Positions 35,530 through 48,890 of a stretch of 64,000 bases of DNA are shown here, piece by piece. This stretch comes from Viscum album (Eukaryota > Streptophyta > Magnoliopsida > Santalales > Viscaceae). Position numbers and translations under genes: made by a program. The first letter of the stretch is position 1; each line of letters begins with the position of its first letter. The notes beneath the pieces were generated by a model that saw nothing but the letters and a program-made list of their open reading frames with translations, ran no database searches and had not been told where the DNA came from. The DNA lies in contig OY728133.1 of assembly GCA_963277665.1 (NCBI GenBank), positions 386,893,962-386,957,961 of the forward strand. Direction: 5' to 3'.

Positions 35530-38500
35530 TATAATGACCCTTGTTTTTCATACAATAACATTTAATCATTTTTGTATAATAGATAATAAGTTATGTAAAG
35601 AGATTCCTGAATTCCGCATTAGTTTATTGCCTTTGGAAAGATGGAAATGTAAGAAATGGTACATAAGTGGGTTATATTATCTCCCATTAGTTTCTCAATG
35701 TCTAGAACCATTCTTAGAAATATCATACATAATACATATATTTATAACCTAGGGTAGGAAACATAAAAATGGGTGACCTCACATGCTCTATAACGGTAAA
35801 AAGGGGGATATGTAAGAATAATTATGGACATAATGGTATGATAATGTGATCCTCATATTAGAATATTATATCGTACATATCAAAGATCATCAACACAAAT
35901 CATGGAATAATTTTTTTCAAGTTTATAATAAATGAATCATATTGGAATCATAATCATAATCCATGAAATTATAACATAGGAATAACACATGTAATTTGTG
36001 GCATACACATAAGAATAGAAAATATTATGTCAAGGTTAGTTATCGAGACCTGTAAAACATGTTAGGAGTAGGTTAATTACTCACACACTTGCTTTAGGAT
36101 TGGGATCAAAAACCATATAACCTCTTATTTTCAAGATTTGGCTATGACCTATGCATCCTATTATATTCTGGATTGCACTATAACACATGTAATTCTTTAT
36201 TTTCAGGCTTGGAATACAACCAATATACATTTTTAATGGCTTGTGATATAACCCATGTACCATTTTACCTAATAAATAATTTTTCATTACACAATTCATT
36301 AGAAAGAGATATATACCCCCCATCTCATAATTAAATCATACATACATCTTCCACAAGATCATTAACAATCATATCATAACCCATGAAATGAAATGTGTAA
36401 CATAAAAATGTAATCTTTTCATAACCCATGGAAAATATTCAAGATTAATACTCATTTAATTAATAAATAACAAAGGAAAATAAGAATTTTTCATTATCAT
36501 ATAACCCAAGAATGTGAAATTGGTTTCATAAACATCATACCATGGAAAGATAAACCATTCCGATAAATAATGGTAATGGAACCTTCAGTTAATTTCCCTA
36601 GAAAGGAATAAGTAACAATAATAGATGTTATCTTGGATGGGAAATAATTGCGAAAGATATTTTTAAAAAAAACTATGATAAAAGAATCCTTTATTCTTTG
36701 AAAATTGATATATAAAACATAAAACATTTTTAAAACCATTTTCCTGAAAGTAAACTTTCAAACTTATAACGGATGCTTTGAAAACATTTTCACAAATGTT
36801 TTCATTGGAAACATATAAATGACGCTTGAAAACATTTTAAAAACCAGTTCATTCAAAATAATCTAAAAATTATAAATAAATCATGAAAAAATTTTGAAAA
36901 ACTTTTTCATAATTAATACTATGAAAACTTATAAAATAATCCTTTAAATAACTGAAAACCTTTTTTAAACCTACTTTTTAAAATATATAAAAGAGTATTT
37001 TGAAATCATTTAAAACACTTCTTATACATAAAAAAAATTTGCAAACCCTTTTTATTTTTTAAAGCATTTTAAAATGAAAAAATTTCTAGAATATTAGGAA
37101 ATAAATTATCTTTTAATAAAATATCCTTGCTAACTTAAAATTAAGAATTAGGGAATAATGGTCATGATGGATGGTAAGTCTATATATGCCAAACACTCCT
37201 TTTTCACCTTAAATATTAGAAAACAACCATGATCAGCAAATAATAAGAAGAATAATTTAAAAACAAATTATAAAAAGGTAACAAATGGGTAAAAATTTCT
37301 TATAAAAATCATATTATAATAGTAAATAAAATACTTTTTCTTAGAAAACACTATTTGTAAAGAACATTGATTTTTCTACTAAAAGTAGAAATAGAGTAAA
37401 ATTTAATAAAAATATTTTCTTTATTATCATACATATGAAAGACTGAAAAAATGTTACTATTAAATGGATATAAAATTAATAAATATAGTTCATGAAAATT
37501 AATTTGAGTTCTTGAGAGATTGATCGTAATATTTCATCAATGTAAGTATAATCATAAACAATCTTGATAGAAGATGATATTGTTGTAATAAATTGTTACA
37601 ACATTCGTAACTTTGAATCATTATATATGTGGAAAAAAATAAAATCAAATGAATATTTAAATATAATTAATAAATTTATATACAAGATATAAAAATTAAA
37701 ATGAATAATCTAACCTTATAGAAAAATATAGGTGGATAACATGGTATGTGTTTCAAAGAAGGAAAATTAAGACGATATTACTTTACCAATTCGGTAAATT
37801 TTGAAACATAATCCCCATTAATGAAATATAATAAAATTTATATTTAAAGTACCATATATATATTTATAAGAATCATATAATACATCAATTTTCAGTATAC
37901 AAACCACATATAATAAAAATTAGGTGAAAATGGATTGTGTCTCATAGAAAATAAAATTGAGACAGGAATACCCTTACTACTTGAGTAACTTTAGAATTGT
38001 GATCCCCATGAAATAATAACTTTAATTAAATAATTTAATATCATTAAATAAAGGAAATTAATGATATAAAATATCCTAGGTTAGTACATTAACCACAAAA
38101 AATTAGCATGGGGTGAATAAGGATTGTATCCCATGGACATAAAACTGACATGAATTTCCCATACCTTAATTCTAGACTTTACTTGTACACAGTAAAACCC
38201 CTATATAATAAATATATTATTATAATAAATCTATAGAAGAACCATATTCTTATATCTAATACCATATATTTTACACTTGAGGATTTATATTACCTGTTAA
38301 TTAATAATTCCATGTTAAATTAATGCTTCGTGTAATAATAACATTGTTTATAGCACATGTTTTGACATCGTATTCTTGATCCTTTTAAATAGCTCATGGT
38401 TTAATTATTTACAAAATATAAAAATATTTATATATCATATATATATTATGCAAATAATTATTTATAGTAATCTATAAAATTTATAAATATTAAAGGAAAT

Positions 38501-40663
38501 AAACTGCTCACAGTGACGGTAGGCCGTAAGTACGCATTAACGTTGCTTCTGTATTATTACAGTATTGAAATAAATAAATTAGATGACATATATATATATA
38601 TATATTATCATTACTTTAGAATAACAATGAAATATATATCATATACATATAATAAACCCATTCTTAATACATTCCACGTAAAGTGCAAAAGGATCACATA
38701 ATTTTGAGGAGGGGTTGTCCACACTTCCACAAACGAAGTTATAATATATCCACAATACGGAAATCATGAAGTTTTGTTTTATAAAAAAAATAATTAGTAA
38801 TAAATAAACAATAAATTTCATATATTTAATATATAAAAAATTCCATCACAATTATCACCCATGAGAGGTAATAAAGGAAAAATGAACAATATTGTATCGT
38901 GGGGTTATAGTTCGTCAATCATAGGAATGGTAAGTTCCTTACCCATTAGATGGAAGTGTGAGAAAGTGAAAGTTGAAAAATTATAATAAAATTATATTAT
39001 TATATTTCAGATACTATTATTATTATATAATTATTTAATAAGAATATTTTAGGGTTGTGATAATGAAAATAAAAAAAGGAACTTGAGGAAGGATGTTTCC
39101 ACTTCTTTGGGTAACTCCTCTTTCTTTTCACCAAAGGGATTCCAAGGATCGATTTCTGTAAAAATTAAGTATTTTAGGAGGAATTGAGGGATGTTTAGAG
39201 ATTATTTTATTATTATTTTGGGGATACATATTGCTTGATAGGTGTGAATAATTTGGAGGGGTGACTTCTCTTTTTATATTGGAGGAGGAGTGGCATTCTA
39301 GTAAATTTATAAAAATGGAATTTCACCAATGTTTTTCCTATCAAAAGTGGATCCTGTAATGATTCCAATACAATACATGAGATGATAGGGTAGAAATAGG
39401 TCCATAAAATAACTTTTGGAAAATTTTCTAGGTCATTTTTGGCCCTTAAGTTTATGGATTATTCCCCTATTAACTAAATTTTCTCTCAATCTTTGTAAGT
39501 AATTTTAATTGCATTCACATACATTTTTGGTGAAAAAATGTTGAACATATTATAAATTTTGAATTATTCTAATTAAAAATATTTAATATATTTTTTCAAA
39601 TTACAAACACATAATTAGATAAATTTAATTTAAATTTAATCCTGTAGATGGGATGACAATACAGGGTTTTAATGTAAAAATGTTCAATATGATTAATGAA
39701 TTTTAATATATAATTTCAATTTTAAATTTATCCCAATGAACTAAATTAGATTAATTTATTTATAATTCATATAATTATACTTTAATACCAACTCTAAATA
39801 TAATTTATCCTTATAAATTTAGTATGAGAAAAATATGTTTTGAATTAAAATTCAACATTTTCATTATTCATCAAAAAATGAAACATCAACAAAAAATACC
39901 AAAACTTCACCATATACTAATTTTTATATATCTATTACAAAAATAAAGTTAATTTTGACATATAAATTTTATTAATTTTCAAAAATTTATATTTAAAATA
40001 GGTTCTCTTTTAAATGATGGTAAAACTACTTTTATTAAAAAAAAGTTTTTTATGTGTAATATTGAGTTTGTACAAATGTCATGCTATGAAATATATTACA
40101 TGAATGTAAATAAAATTATTGATTATACAAAATATATATTTTATTAATATTATTCCTAAAATTATATAATTAAATTTATTATGATAAAATTTCCTTATGA
40201 ACATAAAAGTTGTTTTTATAAACACATTCCATTATATTCAAATGGTTTTTATATTCATTTAAAATTAATTTGTAACCATTGAATTCAACCTTGTATTATC
40301 AAAATTTATTTAATCAAATTAATAAACACCAACTAAAAGTCATGGTCATATCTTATTATATTAAATAATAATATTTTTAATAAAATATAATTGTTCAATA
40401 AAACTCAATCATGCATGTTGTGGAAGCCATCATGGAAAGCCTTCCTTTTGTGTAACATAAGCTATCCATTGTGTTCCGTGTAGAGAAAAATAAAATTTAG
40501 ATTTTGTGTAATGTATGATTAAATTTTTTTATGTATAATTCTAGTAACAAGATTTTTTTAATATAACAAATATATTTTCAGTGTTTCGTGAAATGATAAA
40601 TATAAAAAATATGAAATTAATTTGAAACAAAAAATATTTTAATAAATTTCATTGTGTAATACT
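35530..40663 (-). repeat. Element C 5' LTR (right copy), 5.1 kb
   Basis: Partner of 27649-32749. It opens TATAATGACCC on the + strand next to the primer site and ends at about 40663, where minus-strand element D pol text (KNECE.IF) resumes. A minus-strand TATAAAAAGAG lies at 39271-39278. A TA microsatellite is at 38587-38606, and the conserved GGTAGG island is at 38517. Confidence 0.87.
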
Positions 40664-40669
40664 AATATT

Positions 40670-41600
40670 TTATTAAATTATTAAAAAATTTATTCACATT
40701 CATTTTTCTATAAAAACATAAACATATTATATTCATGAATCATTAATATGTTAGCCAATCTGGAATTGTTTTGAACAAATAACTAATAATAACCTAATAA
40801 ACAAATGATACAATGTTCCTCAGTTATGTTTATTGGTGTATTTCATTCCCTCATATCCATTGAATTTATAGGATCAACTGAGATTCTACAATTGGATAAT
40901 ATATAGAAAATAAAAAAAACCTTTTGAATCCTGATTTCACACATTCGAATTTTCCCATATAACACTCTTCTTCTAAGAGTCTTAATATTTATCTACAAGT
41001 GATTCTTATAGTCCTCGCAGATTTTAGAATACATATATCAATAATATATTCCATAAAAATTAATCATGATATTCAATGATTAATATTTTTACTATATCCA
41101 CAAAAATAGAGTGTATGTTAGACAATCCAAATGGAATTATTGTACATCCATAATGTCTATAACTCATTATAAATAATACCCTTAAAATATCTCCCTTTTT
41201 CACTCTCTATTGATAATACCTAGAATAGAGGTCAATCCTTGAAAAAAATTATCTCAATGAAGTTAATCAAGGAATTCATCAATGTGAGGTATATGATACT
41301 TGTTATTTACCATAATTGGATTTATTTCCATATATTGAATACATTGCCTCATAAATCTATCATTATTCTTAATGAAAAGAATAGGGTCTCCTCTGGGTGA
41401 GACACTAGGGCCTATAAATAACTAATTAAAAACTTCTCTAGTTATTTATTAAATTACAATTATTTCATAGTGTCCATTCTAGAGAATCTTTGATATTGAT
41501 ATTCAATTACTGATATAATTAATATAAAAATCAACTTCATGATTCGATAGATGTCTAGGTAATTCTTCATGAAATACATCATTTTTTTGTAAAATAAGTA
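40670..41600 (-). pseudogene. pol: Element D reverse transcriptase and connection
   Basis: From the right: VFHEELPR-like and EVDFYIN-like text (shifted frames, about 41460-41600), GPSVSPRGDPILFIKNNDRFM, INPIMVNNKYHIPHIDEF, a decayed FSKIDLRSGYHQ and PFGL region, then LRRRVLYGKIRMCEI, FILSNCRISVDP and CLLGYY (40780). The FIDD catalytic box is unrecognisable (about 41040). The text reaches a WxEKCE-like block at about 40690 and then stops at the element C border. Confidence 0.9.
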
Positions 41601-41699
41601 CATACTCAATTTAAATATTACACTTTCCAACTTTATGTTGGTTATTATGTTATTCACTAATAATATAATTCAGAATAGATATGTGAAGTGGATCTAGAC

Positions 41700-42010
41700 A
41701 TGACTTAGATGACTAAATCTCCCCTCAAAAGATATAGAATTCCACATCATCGTTAAGAAATCTAATTTCCTTCTATTTATAATCATATTTTTCTTTAAAT
41801 TTTGAAATCTTGTCTAAATAATTAAAATATCCCAGTCAATCATTGGTATAATAATAAATTATGAAAATAGGTCATGTTTTTGTGTCATAATGGGAGTTTA
41901 GTGATACATCCTACTTACAGTGAAATTTCCACTATGAGTTTATAATAAAAGATCCCCTCATACGGTTCTAGGGAAGTATCTAATTTACATTTAAAACATG
42001 GATGATGTAA
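41700..42010 (-). pseudogene. pol: Element D protease region
   Basis: Minus-strand text includes LEPYEGIFYYKLIVEI, then VGCITKL, then text where the family has DFDVILGMDW (about 41840), here GIF-like and broken by stops. Order between gag and RT supports it. The active-site DSGA motif was not found. Confidence 0.55.
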
Positions 42011-42019
42011 AATATTATG

Positions 42020-43730
42020 AGGATAAAAAATAACATAAATAATTTTCTAGATTTTAATATATGATTAAATTATCTTCCACTACATATTTATAAACCTCAA
42101 TATTTGATATAGTTATCACATAAACTAGGCCTTCTGCCCTTAGGCTCCTCTTTGGAATGTTCCCTTAGCACTTGGGACATTTGATTGAGTATTTCAACAT
42201 TTATATATATTTGAAACATTTGATATAAGTGATAACATTCATTCCCTTATATTCATTATCCAAATAAACCTTATGTATATACTAGTAACAAACACCCAAT
42301 CCATTCAATAATTTTCTAGGATTATTATTTCCATAATTTTCACATAATGGAAATTTCTTTATCATTTTTTTATTTTTTGATTGGTTTATTTTCTATTGGT
42401 GTTTACATAAACTATTATTAATTTTATTTCTATTGAATATATGTGGTCTATAATATTCCATCTATATTTTTATGGATCATAAAACTATTTCATCATATGA
42501 TGAAATGTTTTTAGAAACCATTACCCTTTAGAGACTGGTCTTGATCCCTTAAAAGAAATGGATAATTTTTATTTCCTTATTATGTACGTAATCTATATAA
42601 TACATATATAGTTTCGTAATGGTTGCATCATACTCTATAATACTTTCTAATTCCTTTTTCTTTAAGATGGGGAACGTTCTTTTCATTTATGTTCGTCCCC
42701 TGAGAGGGAAATATTTTTGAAGAATATTACATTACAACCTCTCTATTCCTTGTATTATATTTATTCTTACTCCCTAGTATCCAAAATTAGTGAAACTAAT
42801 TGATCAACATCACATTTGAGATAATCTACTATGAGTATAATTTTTCCCCTTAATCACAACCCAAGGCCCTAAATATCTTTTCAAGGGACTAAAACCATTT
42901 CTCAACTACCATAGGATTAGTAGTTCCACTAAAATATAGGGGATTGTGTTTCATGAAATGATCTAATATAGTTGTATTACGTCATAAAACATAATTCTGA
43001 TCAATATGTGTAAGTTTTTTATTCATTACCTAGATTAGATACCCTAATTTGTCCACAATATTCTCATCTCCAACACCAATTTTATAGTTTTACTCAATAT
43101 TGAAATTTTTACATTTTCCATGTGTATTCATACAATTATTTCTTCCATGATCCATATATAATAACTGGAATATTATAAATTAGTTAATAAAACTACTAAT
43201 TTTAAATAATAATATATAATTTTAAATCTGGTGTAACAGTAAACATAAATTAAAAATTTATGCATTGTTAATATCGTAATCCAAAACTTGGTTTCTTTTG
43301 GGAAACCATTAAATCATGAAAATATTTTCAATTCTTTCATTATGATTTATAATGAAATTTTGAAATATCCCATGAATATCCCCCAAGTGTCAAATTTGGT
43401 TCATAATAAGGGCACACTCACTATTCACTATAATGATAGCTAAGGCATACTAAACCAACTCTTTTGGGGGTTATTAACCCAATATACATCTCTTCCAAAA
43501 CCACATCCACTTGTGGTGTCCACAATTGGAGGAATTTCTAGTAAAAATTACATAATATATTCTTTATAAAAACTGTTATGATATTTTCATACAATTAGAA
43601 TTATTCTCAAGGTATATCATTGGGATGTTCTCTCCAATCTATGTATTCCTTAATTTAGTTATAAAGGAACTACTAAACATATTTTGACTGCAATTGTGAA
43701 AAACCTAACTCGAGTAGCATATAGACTGTT
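42020..43730 (-). other. Element D gag region, degraded
   Basis: Placed between protease and the right LTR, so gag is expected. A minus-strand CPKC (42168-42179) could be the start of a CCHC knuckle. No capsid block was read with confidence. Nothing host-like is visible. Confidence 0.45.
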
Positions 43731-46700
43731 TCATATTTATTATATTGGAATAGATACAAGGGAGATAATACTGAATCACTAATCAGTTTAGTAGTCTTGA
43801 TTATTCAAATAGGAACATGATTCCCATTTTACATTTGGATTGAAATATGAAACATAATAAAATTAAACATTCTATATCCTTGAAAATCATTAGAATATTT
43901 ATTATTCAAAAACTATGGAAATGAAACAAAATAATGGTGATATCAATTATTCATTATAGGTTATGTATAATGAAATCTACCATGTGTAAATAAGGTATAA
44001 TAAATATGGATGGGTAGATAACTAAAAACAAATTCCATTTAATCAATAACTTATGTATGAAATCAATCCATGGATAATTTCGATGAAATAATCTCATGGA
44101 TAATAATAATTTAATTCTCAATGAAAGAAATGTAAAAAATTGAAAATCATGATCCCATATATCCTAATATCTTTACCATCAATTATATATTCCAATTCTA
44201 TTTTTTAGATTGGTAATATTTTACCAAAAACCTATTTAATAATTTTTACAACTCATTTATCTCATGAGACATCTTAATGAATTGAGGGACTCTCTATAAC
44301 TGAGTCCCAACCATCAAAAAATTACCAACACATTCCTTATATATTTAATAATTAATTTAATTCATAAAAAAATTGCTTATCAATCAATATTCGTACAGAT
44401 TAAAGAAGATATATTTATTAAGATGTTACTAAGTTAGTCAAATAAATTTTATTATAATACACCATATATAAAATTTTATTATAGTTTAGGTAAAAATAAG
44501 ATGCCTGAAAAATTAATATATATAATTTAAATAAATACCATTTCTAATTATCATATTAAATTTATTGTTTCATGAGAAAGTCCAAGACCATGAAATTAAA
44601 AAAATATAAGAGAAGCCACTCAATTAAACAGAATATTTGTTTAAAAAAAATCAAGTCCTTAAAAAAATATATAATAGAAGTGAAATATTAAAATAATACT
44701 TCATTAATACTTTTCTTTATAAAAAATTGAAAACATGTATGATAATCTAAATATCATAAAATGGTTACCATGATAGAGAAGTCCTTTAATGTACTATATG
44801 TTAAGCGTATTCATTTTGACTTTTTGTAAAAAAAGTTGAAAACTAACATTTAGGAAAAAATTATAAATATTCTTTTCAAATCATTTGAAATGTATTTGAT
44901 AAATTAAAATGTCATTAATAATTCATTTTTGTATCAATAGAAAAACTTTTGGAAAAGAATTTTGAAAAATATGGACTTGGAAGAAAAACATATCTGATAA
45001 AAAGAAAAAAATAGTTAGTTTTTTATTTTAAACATTTGTCTTCATGTATAAAGTAAGAATAATATAAAAATATGGAGTAAAATACTAAAAATTATAAAAT
45101 ATATATATGATATGAAAATAGATGGATTATAAAAATGATGGATTATAATATTCCGTCAATGAAAATTTAGAAAATCATAAAAAATGTAATTGTAAAAAAA
45201 ATCCTTAAATATATAGTATCTATAAAATTGTAACCCCTTGAAATAAAAATCAGGAATTGAATCATTAATAATTAAAAATAAATATTTATGCTTGTTAAGT
45301 ATATAGTAGGGTTAATAGATACACCATATAAAAGTAAATAGGACCATAATATCAAATATATCTCAGTGGAATATAATTTGAGCTGAAATACATTACCCCA
45401 TTCCTCCCTTTAGTTGAACATGATTTAATATCATTTATAATGGGTTTTAAAACATCATTAATTTATATTATAACCATATTCATATTTATCATATCATATA
45501 AGATTCTATTATAACATTTCATCTCATGTTCTCTAATAATATTTCATTATCACCAACGTTTCCAGTGTTAACTGCATCATTTTTTCATGCAGGTTAAATT
45601 GAAGAAGTTGTGTTTCTTGTTCATAGGGTATAGGCTAATCATCTAAAAAATAATATTAATTTTATAAATTTCATATATATTCATTATATAAATTTTTAGA
45701 ATCATTATTTTCATTTTTACATATAAAATGAATCGCATCGCTTCGTGGAGATTGTAGGTCGTACATATGCATGATTGGAATTATTATTTCCTTAATGGGT
45801 GAAAGAGTAAGGAATTAGATTAAATATTAATATTAAATAACTAATTTTATGTTATAATTAGCATATATATTCATTATTACTCTCATTAGTACTATCTATT
45901 CAAGTTGGTGATGGAATGAAATTATATCTATTCTTGAGACGGTAGTCCACTGTACATAGAACCGATGGTTTTATTTCCCATTTAATGAAGATAGAGATAA
46001 ATAAATAAAAAATAATAATCATAATATTGTTTAAAAATATGGTAGATACTTGTGTTGTTATATGTTAATTATCAATACATTATTCAAAGTGGTTAAATAA
46101 GTAATAAAAAATAAATATCTTGGTGTAGATGATTACCTTCTCTTAGAAAAACCTCATTCAGATCTATTATCAAGAACCCTAGAGTTGTTATTTTTTGAAT
46201 CAATGTATGAATATTACTTGTATAAATATTTATAGGATATATTTTGGGAGTTTTTGGTCAATCTAAATGTCTTAATATATGTGTATAAGTCAGAAGAGGA
46301 GGTTCCCTTTCATAATTGAGGTGAGTGGCACACATTTAATTTCTTGATGTTTTCAAATAATTTCAAGACATATTAATGAAACAATGTATCCAAAATGGAT
46401 TATATTATATGGTTATAAATTCAATTCATAAATAAAACTAAAATGTTTTGTTTCATAATGTTTTATTTCATTTTAACCCTTATCATTTTAGGTTAACCCC
46501 TTAGTAAACCTGTTTTAGAGTTAACAGTTCTAACAAATTTTCAATATTTTCACTATTCATTATGACCAAAAATGAAAGTGTAATTATTAAAAAATAATTG
46601 AAATGTGATTAAAAATATGGAATCCATTTTATAAAATTCATTTCAAATAAATATAATTTTTTAATTTAAAAATATACATCTTAGAACTGTTGAAAAACAG

Positions 46701-47213
46701 GTTTTCATGAAATAGATTATTCAGGCTTAAGACGATTTTACATTAACTATATGACTTGTAATAATAATTATGTGGTTTTAAATTCATATATATATTTATA
46801 TATTCTATAAATTTCTTTTAATTAATTTATATTTACTAAAAATTTTAATTAATTAAAATCTAAAGAAATTATATCTTTTAAAAAAGTAGTTTTGTGGAAT
46901 ATATTCCTTTTACTTCTAAATTAACTTATCTTTAATTATACCAAATTTATAGTCAATAAATGATTAATTTTAAAAATTATAACATATTATTACAAATAAA
47001 ATGGGTAATAGTTTAATATAACATTTTTAATTATTTATAATAGATTATTTGTTAAGGAAATTTTCAAAAACTCATTATTGGATTATTTTTACCAAGTATA
47101 TTCAAAATAGATATACATCCTATCAACTTAAAATTTTTATTCCACTAAATCCTATAATTTATAATGTATTATAGTTTTATTAAAATTTAATTTTCACTGA
47201 CAAAAATTGATGC
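43730..47213 (-). repeat. Element D 5' LTR (right copy)
   Basis: Partner of 22181-25667. The outer end lies near 47213, where element F LTR sequence resumes. A decayed TATA (minus strand TTATGAAAGGGAACC, 46303-46317) lies about 0.9 kb from the minus-strand start. The inner edge is approximate and no good primer site was found beside it. Confidence 0.75.
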
Positions 47214-48890
47214 CTGGTTGTAACATCTTTTCTCGTATAGGCTGCTGTGACGACATGAGTTTCCTAGCTTTTACTTTTTGGTAGTTGGTGGGATACCTAG
47301 ACAGATCATCTGTTCTAGAACTATAACTAGCATGCCAATAAACCTACACTGTATTTTTGGTAGAATAATAATGGAATTACATGGTTCTTATTTCACCCAC
47401 CTAGTTGTTTGGACTCCACTGGATAACCGGTAGGTCTTTTGGGCATATTCTACTACTTCCACCATTGCACCTATTCGCTGGTGTACTATATCGGCTAGTC
47501 AGTGCAGTTTGTACATGAATAACATCAACAATATCCATCTCCATTTGATATCAATTCATTTTATGTATCTTCTGTATTTATTACATGGACATGAATAATA
47601 AATTATAAAATTAAAAGGACTCTATCAAGGATTAAAAATATCTTTAATATTTCTTGACTTCCATCAATTTTCAATTTGTGTAAATACAAAAAATCTTTTA
47701 ATTTAAAAATGTTAGAAAAATAGGTGATAATTTGTGATCCTGAAAACACCATGAGAGAGACATCTAGAATAATGAAATTTTCAATCTATAATATAATTAT
47801 TTAAATAACATTTTTACATATATACTATTTAAATATAGTGCATTCCTTACAAAAAGATAAAATATTGATAACAATCATATATAATTAAGCAGAATAATAA
47901 GTGAAATATATTGAATTATAAAATTTAAAAGAAAAAAAAGAAAAATTAAAACAAAAATAAAATAAATTTTGAAAATATAAGATTGAAATTTGAAAAAGAG
48001 GAGAAAATAAATTCAAAAAATAACATCTTTTTTATTAAGATGTGAAAATAAATTTAAAATAGATTTAAAAAAAAGAAAACTATTTAAAAATAAATTTGAA
48101 AATGAAAAGAAAAGAGAAGAAAATAAAATAGTATATTTAAAAATATTACATATCCACTTTTATGAAATCATTTATGTGGGGGATATTTGAGATCTATACA
48201 TGGAATTCAAAATAATAGATAATAAAAGAGATAGAAAAATATTTTTCCCATCAAGGTCAAGGTTTATTTTTAATCATATATTAAATATAAGTAGATTGAA
48301 TTATCCTCACATTGATAATTACACAATGAGCTCATGATTGAAAAAATATATCAATTGTTTCAACAGGTATTAAATACTATATTTTATGGTGAAACCACCA
48401 AATTTATGGTGAAACTCCCATATGATAGTTCAATAATGTTCGGTGGAATATCACTACAAAAACATAAAAAATTTTCTTTTGGTATAGCTGGGGGTTTAAA
48501 ATGTTTGCGGATAAACAATTTTATGGTGATGTTTTCTTATGTCTAATAAGATTAACTAATAATGATTTGGGAACACAATATTTTTAGATTATAATTATTT
48601 TTAGAAAAATAAAAATAATTATAAATGGATTTTGGTATACAATATCTAGACGTTTTACAATTTCATTCCTACAAAAATGGGAAAATTTATAACAATAATA
48701 GTGTAATTTATTTTTAGATACACCATTTTAAAAAGGTTGAATTTCTTGAATAGTGTATATCATTTCACAAATCATATCCTTGATTATTTCTTTTAACACA
48801 TTGTTAACTAAGGATGATATTGAGTTTTTTTCTCCTAGGGCGAATTTTTAAGGAGGGATTTTGAGATCCTAAATTTTATTTTTGAAAAAT
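47214..48890 (-). repeat. Element F 5' LTR (right copy), second piece
   Basis: Continues the match to the left LTR from about 14.75 kb: GGTAGTTGGTGGGATACC block, CATGGTTCTT..TTCAC, GGGCATATTCTACTACT, then the AGGATT..TTTAATATTTC..GA.TTCCAT stretch and a purine-rich AAAGAGAAG tract. The right edge is set from the left LTR length (about 2.9 kb) and is uncertain. Confidence 0.6.

Larger units (their letters stand above)
27649..40663 (-). mobile_element. Element C: long-LTR, gag-only Ty3/gypsy-type element
   Basis: Two LTRs of about 5.1 kb (27649-32749 and 35530-40663) surround only 2.8 kb. A minus-strand primer site, polypurine tract and double zinc knuckle agree on orientation. No RT, RNase H or integrase could be read in the interior. 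This is the architecture of LARD-type non-autonomous retrotransposons. It inserted into the pol gene of element D. No clear 5-bp target duplication was visible. Confidence 0.85.
22181..47213 (-). mobile_element. Element D: Ty3/gypsy element, interrupted by element C
   Basis: Long direct repeats at about 22181-25667 and 43730-47213 flank minus-strand gag, protease and RT (right side) and RNase H and integrase (left side). Between RT/connection and RNase H sits element C. The RT connection text runs to about 40670 and RNase H begins at 27648, so both halves belong to one pol. The element inserted into the right LTR of element F. Confidence 0.85.
13490..48890 (-). mobile_element. Element F: Ty1/copia, Sirevirus-like; interrupted by element D
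   Basis: Copia order on the minus strand: integrase (right) before RT and RNase H (left), the reverse of gypsy. The left LTR is about 13490-16418. The right LTR is in two pieces, about 20945-22180 and 47214-48890, because element D inserted into it. Sequence wording in integrase, RT and RNase H fits the Sirevirus/Maximus branch. The edges are approximate, since both LTRs are heavily decayed. Confidence 0.8.

Noticed and set aside
27640..40670. 5-bp target duplication around element C.
   Set aside because: ACAAC on the left and AATAT on the right do not match well enough; decay or edge error prevents a call.
48334..48546. 70-codon + strand frame as a host gene.
   Set aside because: No family likeness; it overlaps LTR-derived and CACTA-like sequence.
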